Assembly (NCBI GenBank): GCA_008933995.1 | Contig: WARS01000026.1 | Coordinates: 8,508,501 to 8,572,500 of the forward strand | Reading direction: 5' to 3' | Source of the DNA: Datnioides undecimradiatus | Taxonomy: Eukaryota; Chordata; Actinopteri; Lobotiformes; Datnioididae | Length of the DNA: 64,000 bases | Part shown: positions 9,333 to 19,205 of the stretch, in pieces | Layout of the letters: every line of letters begins with the position of its first letter | Position numbering within the stretch: the stretch's first letter is position 1 | Translations under genes and position numbers: made by a program | The notes under the pieces: model-generated | Seen by the model: only the letters and a program-made list of their open reading frames with translations | Told to the model about the DNA's origin: nothing | Databases searched by the model: none

Positions 9333-10715
9333 TCAACTTTCAGGTGTCCACTCTGTTCCTTCTTCACTTATCATCGGCTCCATGAACGCTACATGCCTGT
9401 TAGCTTGGATTTTATGCTGGTCTCTCGTGGAGGTGGAGAAAACGGAAGTGAGAGTGCTGGGGTCATAGGTCGCAATGGGGATGACTGGTGGTTTGGGCTG
9501 TTTACAGCAGCTGCAGCGACATGGAGTCATGTAGAGGTAGATGAGGATGAAGACCATAGTCACCACACAGCCCAGCAATGTTGTGTAGCCAGTGTTGAAT
9601 GACTCTGCTGCAGGCAGAAGCACCGTCACATTCACCTCCCGGGTTGCATTTAGTGCCTGTTTAATATCCAGAGCCGTGCACACGTACAGACCTGAGTCAT
9701 TGACCTTGGCTACTTGAATCTCCAAGGTACCATTAGCAAACAGGCTAATTAGTGTGTCATTTATGCTGGCCTGGGTGATGTACCCCTTGCTGGGGGAGAG
9801 CCAGGTAAATGAGAGGTCTGTGCCACTCAGGGACGTTTGGCAGTCTAGACGCACTCTTTCCCCCTCTGAAACCAACACGTTGGAGAGGAGCACGGTCACC
9901 GGCTGTGACACGGCTTTTTCCACAGTGCAATTGTGGAAGAAGCGGTTGTGACGCAGGAACCGGATGGACGCTCGTGGGTCCCCATAGATGCTGCAAGTGT
10001 GCTCATCTGTAAAGTCCTTCAGTGAGTCATAACCCCTCAGATTCCAATGCCAGAACACGCTGTACATGGAACAGTCGCAGATTAGAGAGTTGTTGTGGAG
10101 GTACAGGCCTCGCTGCACCAACCCAGGCAAAGCTTTTACATCCTCCCATGGCAGACGAGTCATACGGTTGGATGAAAGGTCGAGCATGGTCAGGAAAGGA
10201 TGACTATGGTCTTGAATGGAGAAGAACGGGAAGTGTGTGATCTGGTTGAGGCTGAAATAGGCTTTTTTTAAGCTGCTGAGACCACTCAGTGTGCCAGCCT
10301 CCACCTGTGCAATCTTATTATTGAAGAGAAGGAGCTCCTCCAGCCTCCAAAGACCCTGGAAGTAGTGTTGCTCCACCACTTGCAGCTTGTTGGAGGACAA
10401 GTCAAGGAGCCTGAGGCCAGAGGCATTGTGAAACACCTCGTGACCCAGGGAGCCGAGCTGGTTGTGGGCCATTCTGAGGTTTTCCAATCTGGGCATCTTG
10501 TTGAAGCTGCCTGGACCCAGCCAGGATAGATGGTTGTGGCTCAGGTCGAGGGTAACAGAGAAGGAGGGCAGCAACAAAGGAAGCTTGGACAAACCACTGG
10601 AACTACAGCTCACTGTGTCAGATACACAGAGACACATGGATGGACAGGTCTCCTCAGAGCTGCAGAGGAGACAGAGCAGCAACAGCAGAAGGCCTGGATA
10701 CCTTCCACAGGTCAT
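9333..10715 (-). CDS. amigo3: AMIGO-family LRR/Ig transmembrane adhesion protein, most likely AMIGO3
   Basis: A 460-residue type I membrane protein in one uninterrupted exon, as in other AMIGO genes. Residues 1-20 are a Leu-rich signal peptide. An LRR N-cap follows with C24, C28, C30 and C37. Six leucine-rich repeats cover about 50-210 (LDLSHNHL, LRLLDLSSNKL, LLLFNNKI, LDLSSNRM, RGLYLHNNSL). The LRR C-cap has C213, C215, C241 and C263. One Ig-like domain has C292, W305 and C346 in DSGLYVC. The membrane segment is about 377-396, and PCRCSCC and a 55-residue tail with NRHVAFMEP follow. FNTGYTTLLGC and the motif FxNASGLRLLDLSSN fit AMIGO3 best; human AMIGO3 is about 504 residues, so this tail is short. 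AMIGO proteins mediate homophilic adhesion and neurite growth; AMIGO3 is also a Nogo-receptor co-receptor. The ATG at 10715 directly precedes the signal peptide. The family is certain, the paralogue less so. Confidence 0.92.
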   Translation of the reverse strand: MTCGRYPGLLLLLLCLLCSSEETCPSMCLCVSDTVSCSSSGLSKLPLLLPSFSVTLDLSHNHLSWLGPGSFNKMPRLENLRMAHNQLGSLGHEVFHNASGLRLLDLSSNKLQVVEQHYFQGLWRLEELLLFNNKIAQVEAGTLSGLSSLKKAYFSLNQITHFPFFSIQDHSHPFLTMLDLSSNRMTRLPWEDVKALPGLVQRGLYLHNNSLICDCSMYSVFWHWNLRGYDSLKDFTDEHTCSIYGDPRASIRFLRHNRFFHNCTVEKAVSQPVTVLLSNVLVSEGERVRLDCQTSLSGTDLSFTWLSPSKGYITQASINDTLISLFANGTLEIQVAKVNDSGLYVCTALDIKQALNATREVNVTVLLPAAESFNTGYTTLLGCVVTMVFILIYLYMTPCRCSCCKQPKPPVIPIATYDPSTLTSVFSTSTRDQHKIQANRHVAFMEPMISEEGTEWTPES

Positions 10716-11119
10716 GTTTCTGGAAGTCAGACCCTTCAAGGTTTATAATCCCTCTGGCTGTCCCTGGTCGAAGAATCAAATGAGAAACAGCATGATATAT
10801 TAAACGGCAATGCTTTTTTCGACCCACCTGCTACTTTGAGCCGTTCAGCAGACACATAATATACTACAAGGTTAATGCCATACACGAACTCTCAGTATCT
10901 ATGGCAGAAAATGAAAAATGGTTCAAATATAGTGGCCACAAATCCCCTTTGCCCCCTGAACATTTTCACAAATACTCCTGTCAGACTACGAGATATTTCT
11001 ACGTGTGGAGAAACAACAGTCATTATATCTTTGTTCTGCAGTAATCATATTGGGGCTGCATCTAATGTTAATTGTAAATGATTTTAATTCATTGACTTAA
11101 AGCCAAAGGTGGTGTCTAG

Positions 11120-11275
11120 AAATGCTTTTTGTCATTTTGTCTGACAAACAGTCTGGAACCCAAAGACAGACAGACAACTATTATAGAAAAAGACAAAAAT
11201 AGATAATATTCTCATGTAAAAGGCTGGATTTGGGGAATTTCAATTGATTAATCAACCAGCCGTTGCAGCTCCTAA
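11120..11275. repeat. Unclassified teleost repeat ('GATTAATCGATTA ... GTTGCAGCTC' family)
   Basis: GTCTGACAAACAGTCTGGAA, CCCAAAGACAG, ACTATTATAGAAAAAGACAA, AATTGATTAATCAACCAGC and CGTTGCAGCTCCTAATTA follow the order of a common percomorph repeat that ends in paired ATTAATCGATTA motifs. The internal half of the same family appears at 22440-22700. Confidence 0.55.
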
Positions 11276-11334
11276 TTACTGTCTGCAACGTAAGAAACTT
11301 TCAAATGAATTACGAGAGTAAGAGTGTTTGAAAG

Positions 11335-11335
<1 letters not shown>

Positions 11336-11379
<44 letters not shown>
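11336..11379. repeat. (CA)22 microsatellite
   Basis: 44 bp of uninterrupted CA dinucleotide on the promoter side of amigo3. Likely length-polymorphic. Confidence 0.95.
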
Positions 11380-11382
<3 letters not shown>

Positions 11383-14300
11383 ATACTTCACCTTAAAGAG
11401 AGGTTTCTCCGCAGTTATTATCAGGTGACGTGCAGTTTAACATTATCAGAGATCAGTTCAAACAGACTTCTTGTTGTTGACTTGTAAGACTGGATGTAAT
11501 TTAAAGGCAGTGAGGGAAAAAGTTCATACCACTCCCAGACAAGTGAGCAATTTGGCTCACTTAGTTAATCCCATTCTCCCCTCAAAAACAGAAAAAAAAA
11601 ATGTTTCCAAACCACAAATCCAAACTAAACTGCTTAGAGACAGCACAAGGCTCCAACTTTTCCTCTTCGAAGTTGTATCCCATCAGTGAATCCCCACAAC
11701 ATCGCTTTCTAATCCATATCTTCTTCTCAGATCCTCCTCCCGAGGCGCTCGAGGAACAATGCTTTTCGCCTTTCTCCTCAGCCAAGTTTAAGGTCCCCCT
11801 ACTGTCTTTCTCCTCGTCCCAAATGAGAGTGCCGCTCAACAAACATCCCTGCAGTGCTTTGCAGTGTATAGCAAACAGCACGGAGCTCACTTAATCTCCC
11901 ACAATCCCCTCCTCCTCCTCCTCTGTGTCATTTAGAGACCAGCCTTATGTCTCCCTCTCTCATCATTAAGTAATGATGCTGGTGGCTGCCCTTCCCGTTC
12001 TCTGTCTCACTGTCTCCCTCTCTCAGCAATATCAGTTTTCCCACAATATTCTATTAATATTATATTCCATTAAACTTTTAGTGTTTTGCTTACTAACAGA
12101 TTAGTAGAACCTAGGAGCTTTCCTCATGAATATTACATGTGTTATCCAGTAACCTTTCACCAATAATCCCATAGGGCTGAAATTTAGCTGTGCCTACTGT
12201 ACTTTTTTCTTTCGTGTGTGTGTGTGTGTGTAAATCTGTCTGTCACTTCAGTTATCGTTGTAAATACACCTGTTTTTTGTGAGTTCTTAAATTTGGCAAA
12301 TCCATCCCTCTTCGCCTCTCACTGTGTATTTTGTCAGCGTCTGTGTTGAAAGTCTTTCTGACTTTGAAGGTCTCCTCTTACCTGTGTACCTTGTTGTTTC
12401 TTTGTTAGTGGTTTTTGACTGGATAGGTGCTCCCCTGCCCTGCACACATACACGCACTCGCACTGAGTGCCTTAATCAGTACATCCTTTCTTTTCTCTCT
12501 GAGCCCCCGACATCCCTCCTTCCCCTTGGCTGTGGGTTTGACTGGATATATGCTGTCCATGCTGCTTGGTCATGGTGGTCCTGACAGCTCTGATTTCTGT
12601 CACAGTGAATTAGCTTTGCCTCCCAGCAGCCACCTCCTCACTGCTACCCCCAACCCTCCACCCCCTCCCTATAAGTGCTTGGGGCTTTGACTGACTCCCA
12701 CTCTCTCTCTTTCTCACTCGGCAGAGGCACATTGCCGATTCCCCATGGATTCAGGCTTGCTGGATGGGGTTCACTTCTCAAAAGGTGGCCTGATGGGACC
12801 AGATGCACAAGTTCACAAGAAGATAGGATGCAGAAAAACTAAGGTGTATGGCTTCAGCCTGAGATCAATTTACAGTAGTGCTCCTCTATGTTTAAGAATA
12901 GGATTAATGGTAAGAAAACACATTTGGATGTATTTGTGTTGAAATGAGCAAGCTATCACCATCTTTGGCATTGTGGCATTACACACAATCTTGTCCCAAG
13001 GCTAGTCATCAGCTTGGCTGGAACATGTAAGAAATAGATACGCCCACACATGTACATCTGAGATATGTTAGAAAAGGATTCTAAACAGGCCCTTCTTGTC
13101 GGTGTAGGTGGTTTATATCATGGCTCAAATGGCCTCCAAGTAATTTGTCTGTTTTTGTGCAAATTGAACTTTGTCCTACTGTAAAGAAAATCCGAATAGC
13201 TTTTTAAATATTCATGTCTCATTGATTGTTTTAAGATATTATGTAACACTCTTGTTTGTTCAATGGAATGCTGCAGTCACACATGTACCATTTTTCTAAG
13301 TCCCCAATAAAAGGATCTCATAAGTCCAATAAACCAGCATGTTCATCTGCATAAGCTGGTAATGATTCATGGTTTGAAGCACAAGCATATGAGGCATTTA
13401 AATAAGGTGTATCATCATGCCAGCGTGATGTCGGTGGCTGCATTTGTTTTTAGCTACAGTATAATTGTGCAGGGAACATGTTCTTTTTCTCTGGCAGCCC
13501 CTCTCTTGCTGCTGTTGCTGCTGTTGACATAACTCGAACATTGCAGTGCCTCATTATTTTCAGTATTGACTTTCATCTGTCATTTTCGAGTGCAATTATT
13601 TGTCATTGTCCTCTGCGATCAGTTCAATCAAAGCATGAACAGGTAAACAAGACCAAAAGATAGTCGAGTTTCTTTCTGTTCAGACTTATTTACTTAAATT
13701 GTAAGATAATTATTTTTGCCTTTTTCTGCTGATTGCCTCTTATCATAGAGTAATTATCTGTGCAGTTTCAACAGAATGAGGTCCTCTGGAATGTCAATAG
13801 TAACACCTTCTTCCCCCTTTTCCGACTTGGATTTAAAATCATTCAGTGAATCTCTATTTGCTCCTGCATGTTCCTGCATGTTGTCAAACTGGACTGTGTG
13901 GCTCCAGCCCGCTGTTCTGTAAAATCCCTAATCTAATCAGTATCTTTGTATCAAGCTGCTTTGCAAAGCCCGCCTTCTTCTTCTTACGCATATATTTGAT
14001 TAGACTTAACGCATGCAAAAGAGTCCTGTCAAATCAACCAGGTTCAGAGTGGACCTCAAAGCTTAAACCCTGACCCTGATGCATCCTGGCCTCAGCAGAA
14101 AGTGATTTTCTCTTTACCATCTGCTGCAGAGGAGAAGGAAAAAAAAAGAAAAGAAACACACAACAGCACAGGGAAATGTCTGCTCTTATCTTGCCCTTGA
14201 AAAGCAGTGAGGCTCACTAAGAGTCGATAATATAAAGCTTTATGTGATGCAAGAAGAATATTTTTGTTAAACATTAAAGCAATGTGGTAAGAATGTAGGA

Positions 14301-14989
14301 ATGCAGACACGTATTTAAGATTTTGTCTGTTATTTTTTTTTCCTCTGTACTTAAAAGTAATGCAGGGCTCATCAAGCACATTTCTTGATATTATGTTATG
14401 ATAAGTAGATATAATATTAACTAGCTGTTGTATATCTTTATATTTTCCTACAATAATGCGCTGCAGTGTCACTTGGAAGATGAATCAAAACTGAAGACAG
14501 GGAAATAAACAATGTAGAGCTTTATGTTAATTACTCAATAAATATTTAACAAAAGGCAGGATGAGACAGAAAAACAAGCCTGACTGCCACATTAATGCAC
14601 TGAAATATCCGACCCTACTAAAAGCAACTCTGTAAACTGTACAGCTGAAGGGTTTCCATAGCTTCCGTCTGCCAATTATGAACCCTTGAACCTGAACATA
14701 CACATCCTTGTTCAGTATTTATTCTGCCTTTCAACAGCTTTTTGTTAGCATGGCTGACAGCCAGTCTCTCAAAAATGAATGACTCAGTGCCTGGATAAAG
14801 ATTCGGAGGATTGAGTTTTATTTCTTTTCTCTCACTGGGTGCATTTGCAGTCTGGATGAGCTCTCTGTTGAAAAGGAGTTTCAGACAGTGCAAGACTGTT
14901 TGCTTGTCACGAGGAGCTGCTCAGCTGCTCCATATGCTCTGTATTCATAGTGATTACAGTGCATTATTTGAGAATGTCTTAACCACCAA

Positions 14990-15024
14990 CCCCCGCCCCT
15001 CCACCCCCACCTCAAAAAACCCCC
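14990..15024 (-). other. Potential G-quadruplex (G-runs on the minus strand)
   Basis: Four runs of 4-5 C (14990-14994, 14996-14999, 15004-15008, 15020-15024) give G-runs on the minus strand with loops of 11, 4 and 1 nt, which satisfies the usual quadruplex pattern. Confidence 0.55.
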
Positions 15025-15166
15025 AAAAAACAACCAAAACAAAACCCCGGTGAGCTGGTGTTTTGATGTGTTGACATGTAGACAGTATGAGTCCATCTTC
15101 TGCAGCTTCTCTCCACTCAATCCAACTGGTGGATGTGGTGTACTGTAGGAGTGAAGAGACAAGCAC

Positions 15167-15179
15167 ACCATCTAGTGGT
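15167..15179 (-). promoter_or_regulatory. CTCF-like site, reverse orientation
   Basis: CACCATCTAGTGG is the reverse complement of CCACTAGATGGTG, which fits CCASYAGRKGG but lacks the usual following C. Its orientation is opposite to the site at 3660. Weak by sequence alone. Confidence 0.25.
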
Positions 15180-15433
15180 TCAAGACTCAACTGGAAGCAT
15201 CCAATACACTGTCACCTTTCGCTATTACCAATGCCATAGATATAAGAAGAATGGAGTGCAATTAATGAAAGAATAGCATGTCCTATGTATAACCTGAATT
15301 AAACATAATAGTGGGAAAAGCCTGAAATGAAAAATACTAGCGGTCAGAATAGTAATAGTAATAGTTGATAAATAAATGCATAATCAGAACTCAGCGGTAT
15401 TGTCCTTACACACACACTCTTTAAGACTCTTTA

Positions 15434-15461
15434 AGAATGTGTGTGTAGTGACACACATTCT
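15434..15461. repeat. Perfect 11-bp inverted repeat (hairpin)
   Basis: AGAATGTGTGT and ACACACATTCT are exact inverted copies separated by GTAGTG. They lie next to a doubled ACTCTTTAAG word and just before a long interspersed repeat. Confidence 0.7.
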
Positions 15462-15474
15462 GGGAAATATGAAT

Positions 15475-16500
15475 GAAATCTGGTGCCTTTGATTTGTCTG
15501 TACATCCCACTCTCATGAATGTGAAATCTCAGGGGATTTCATTACATTGGGTTCCAATATCCATTTGGACTCGAGAATAAACTGATTAGAATTTGTTGGT
15601 CAAAGGTCACTGTGATTTTACAAAACAAGCTTTTATCCATATCGCATAATAATTATGGTAATTAATGTTATTGTTAAAGAAATGTACACAGTTGTTTTAT
15701 TGGCCACAGTTATGAAGTGATGACATTTTACATCCAAAAGGTCAAGGGTCAAATTCACTGTGACATCATAATGTTTAGCAAAAGCCCTTTTGTGACCATT
15801 ATTCAACACCATAACTCAGGAACAGAAGGGTCAGATTGTGACCATATTTCACATTTGGTCAGATACTGAGCTGGTGACAGTGAATTGGTGATGTGTCACT
15901 ATTGGTAACATATCTTGGTTGTCATCCTCGAAACTGTGCTGATTGTAGAGATTTGTGCCGCCTGGTTGTAGATGTCTGTGTTGCTTCCACATTTTAGAGT
16001 TTGTAGCCTCTTTGCTGCTGCATTTTTGAAACATCGCAGTCCATAACAAACTTATTATTTTTTGTGATATTGAGCTTTAATGTACTAAATATATTACATG
16101 AATCTGGACAGACAACCTGTAATAGAGATACTATTTTTAAATCACCTCAAACCTGCTTTGGGATTTTTGTACTGTAGTTTGTTGTGGCACATTGGCTCTC
16201 ACATATACATACACAGCTGTATTTATCAGTATAGCTGTAGCAAATCTGAAACTCGCTGATACACTGCCCCTTGTTTTTTTGGGTTTTTTTTACACTTTTT
16301 AAATACTTGTGTTTTGTACAGGTTAAACAGAAGAGATGTTACTATAGAGGAGTTAGTAGGCAGGGTTTCATTATGCTAGCTAAACTTACCAGCTTCATAT
16401 ATAATGCAGAGACATAACTGTGTTATCAGTTGTAACATCTAAGTCTAATTAAGATGGTTAATTAAAGTTTCCCCCCAATTGTTGAACTACTCCTTTAAGA
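15475..16500. repeat. Mosaic of diverged teleost interspersed repeats
   Basis: The first part (to about 15900) carries GATTAGAATTTGTTGGTCAA, AGGTCACTGTGA, TTATTCAACACCATAACTCA and GGAACAGAAGGGTCAGATTG, the order of a well-known fish repeat. From about 16060 TGTGATATTGAGCTTTAATG and GAATCTGGACAGACAACCTG belong to a second family. The right end (about 16370-16500) ends in GTTGAACTACTCCTTTAAG, the reverse complement of the start of the 'AAAGGAATAGTT' family also seen at 34.0, 34.2 and 63.1 kb. No coding potential. Confidence 0.5.
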
Positions 16501-18470
16501 TTTACTACGTGATTGTTTCATTGATTGCATCTAGATAACATTGACACAGTTTTGTCTGTTTAGACCAGAACTAATCCAAAGAAGAAGAAATCTCTGCCTG
16601 TGTTTCCGCTACCCCTGAGCACAGAAATCAAGCATAACTCTTGATTATAATGCAAACCCACATCTTCATGCGTGTCAATACACAGAGAGCAGCGTGCAAG
16701 AAAGAGGGCTCGGAGTATGAACAGTGCCATGTCTCCCCAACCTCTATCATCCGCGCTGATTGTTAACGGATTTCAATTAGGACTCACAGGAGTTAATATG
16801 ATTGCTTGCTGTTTACCCTTTCTTGCTTCCTTCCATGAAGCCAATTATGCATGAGTAGCAGTGGATGAGTACTGGACGCTGCTAATGGCTCTGCTTCTCC
16901 CTTTGTGTTCACATTACTGAAGGATATGGGTTGTGAAATGAGATCACTACTGACTACTGTGCTATCAGTGATTGTGCTATAAAACATTATGGGCCAGAAC
17001 ATAGTAAATTGTGTGACGTGACTGTGGGGTGGCAGGCTGTCTGCTCTTTTATCTGTTGTCCTCTCATCTCCTTCCTCCTCTGTTTCCTCATTTTGTCATC
17101 TCTTGTTTCTCTCATCTGCTCTCGTATCTTCTCTCCCCACCCACTAAACCTTCCTCTTGCTCTCCTTTCCTTTGCTTCTTGCCCCCTCTCCTGCCACCCT
17201 CTACTCTTCTTTGGCTTATCCACTCAATTCTTATCTACCCACATCACTTTTTTTTTACACCTCTCCTCTGTGCCTTTCATCTCCTGCCCTGTGGTTATCA
17301 ACAGAGACAGACAGGACATGAGGCAAGCCTCTAGCCTCTTCCCCTTCCAGATCACTTATGGTAGATTGACATATCTTAGAAAATCCATTACGCCCTAATC
17401 AATAAGGATTAATGCACATAATATAGGGATTTCATCCCTATATCACTGACATAAAATTAATCATTATCTTATTACTCAGGGAATCTATTCCCACACATAT
17501 CATCTGAAATGCCTGATTGCATGAGTGTGTGTCCTCATGCATGGCCATGAAGCAGACAATTGCTTTTCTTTGGTGTTCTGTAGAGAATGGGTGAAGTTGA
17601 GAAAATCAGCGGATATGATAGGAAGTAGCTGGCATTACTTTATGATCTAAACATGTATTACAAAAAAGAGATGGCAGGTAGAGAAACACAATGTCATCTC
17701 TCAGGGATGAGGGATGAAATGGCAATGTCTTATGTGGAGCAGTTTTATCTCACTGCACTCCACGTTTGAGATAGTGTGATGGATCCTGTAGCCAGCTGTC
17801 TTCGCCACCTGAGCCACATCGCTGTCGCCGTGTTGCTGCGCTCTGCTCAGACAGACACTCGGGGACATGAAGGGTGATGAGCAGTTAGCAGTTCCATCAA
17901 GGATCTCCGGGGCCATCCGTGGAAAATGAAACCATCTCTGAACAGGTAACTCAATTTAACTCGTGGCCGCCTTCTCTGGAGCTACAAGCACAAATACTTT
18001 CCCAGCTGATGAGATGAGGTAACAGAGCATGGCCAGAGTCACTGAGTGCAACAGGAGAGGGCCGCTCCACCCTAATTGCCTGGACATGGTCAAGGGAGGC
18101 TTTTCCACCACTTTTACAGATGGAGAAGCGGAGACTGAAGAGTAGAAAGGTTCTGGGTTTTCTCTCCTTCCTTTTCAATCAATAAAATAGACTGGCTTTA
18201 ATCATGGAGCTATTGAGTGCTGAAGCTAGCAAAATGGAGAGTTGGTCTTCTGGAACCATTCCCAACCTTGCCCACCGCTTCAAAGGCATATGCCTGCACG
18301 GGAGGGAAAATACTGTATTTGGACTGAATTTTAAGTGAAACCTACAAAATATATTTTTCAATTCCACTCTTTGCTCTACACACAGAAATGAGTGGCTTCT
18401 TTTGTAAAAGCAATGTCTAAAAAAGCACCTTATGTGAGTCTGTCGGATTTACTTTTAGCCCAAGGGGTGT
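16501..18470. other. Intergenic sequence without recognisable gene
   Basis: Includes a homopyrimidine-rich stretch (about 17040-17300, TC/CT words) that produces long but low-complexity open frames on both strands. Otherwise unique-looking AT-rich DNA. No promoter or coding family is recognised. Confidence 0.5.
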
Positions 18471-18474
18471 AAGA

Positions 18475-19205
18475 TTTACTGCTGGGTCAAAGTAGCAGTA
18501 CTAATGTAAAAATACTCCATTTAAGTACAAGTCCTACATTCAAAATCCTGCTATAAGTATGAGTAGCATAAATACTTAAATAAGCAAAAATAAGTGTACT
18601 CAATATGCAGAAAATTAGATGTAGTTGCTATTTCATTATATATATTCAATTGTTTACACCAGTGAAACAATCAACAAGTAGTTTGTCGCTGCTGTTGCAG
18701 CCATTTGAGGTTGAGTTAGTCTTTTAATTGCTTTATATTCAGTTATGTAGTTCAATTCATTGGTCACCAACTCAGGGGTTGGCTGCTCCAGAGGTTCATA
18801 AGGAAAATCTAAGGAGATTGTGAGATGATTAATTAATGGGTTAAGAAGGGGGGAAATATCATTTTTTGATACAAAAATATGTGTCTATTCTTTGGATTTT
18901 TAATTTTTTTTTTATTTGGTAGTTTAAAATATTTAAATTATTAAAACAAAGCCAATTGACAAGGGTAAATCTCTCTGAAACCTGACAACTATACTAAACA
19001 GCTATACTCTGCTTTGTTTTGATGGGTCACAAGACAAAAAGGTTGGAAACTACCAACTTAATCTTATAAGCACAAGAGTGTAGTATAAATCTTAATTGGT
19101 AAAGAAACTAATAGCTATATATTTCACAGTAGTGTTAAAGAATCAATATTTCCCTCTGGTATGTAGCAGTAGCAGTAGAAGTAGCAAAATAAAATGCAAA
19201 GGAAA
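18475..19205 (-). repeat. 'AAGTAC/ACTTTTACTT' teleost repeat, interrupted by a hAT-like element
   Basis: The left half contains GTAAAAATACTCCATTTAAG, AAGTCCTACATTCAAAATCC and CTCAATATGCAGAAAAT. The right half (about 19080-19205) contains TCAATATTTCCCTCTGGTAT and GTAGAAGTAGCAAAATAAAA. These are consecutive parts of one family as I know it. The gap between them is filled by the element at 18758-19055. The same family occurs at 26885-27245 in the opposite orientation. Confidence 0.6.
18758..19055. mobile_element. Non-autonomous hAT (Charlie-like) transposon nested in another repeat
   Basis: Degenerate terminal inverted repeats are present: CATTGGTCACCAACTCAGGG at the left and AAGGTTGGAAACTACCA at the right, both matching the CAGTGGTTCCCAACC terminus of hAT elements. 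Interior words AGATGATTAATTAATGGG, CTATACTCTGCTTTG and TTTTGATGGGTCACAAG are typical of a common fish hAT derivative. It is about 300 bp long with no transposase. A clear 8-bp target duplication is no longer visible. Confidence 0.65.

Larger units (their letters stand above)
10716..12000 (-). other. Upstream side of amigo3: inferred 5' UTR and promoter region
   Basis: AMIGO genes usually have a non-coding first exon. On the minus strand a pyrimidine tract ending CGACCAG (AG at 10765-10764) could be the acceptor for the coding exon. The interval also holds a repeat fragment (11120-11275) and a CA microsatellite (11336-11379). The CpG-containing stretch at about 11720-11960 is a possible start region. 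No TATA box or splice donor can be assigned with confidence. Confidence 0.3.
12001..15470. other. Gene-poor intergenic sequence
   Basis: No coding family is recognised on either strand. Features are a (GT)9 run at 12214-12231, pyrimidine-rich DNA around 12.4-12.7 kb, a C-rich quadruplex-prone tract at 14990-15024, a CTCF-like word at 15167-15179 and a hairpin at 15434-15461. Open frames of up to ~126 codons here have low-complexity or no recognisable composition. Confidence 0.5.

Noticed and set aside
9273-9602. Plus-strand frame across the amigo3 3' end
   Set aside because: It is antisense to the strongly supported AMIGO coding sequence.
10716-10739. Eight-codon N-terminal extension of AMIGO beginning at TTG
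   Set aside because: The first ATG (10715) directly precedes the signal peptide, so a TTG start is unnecessary.
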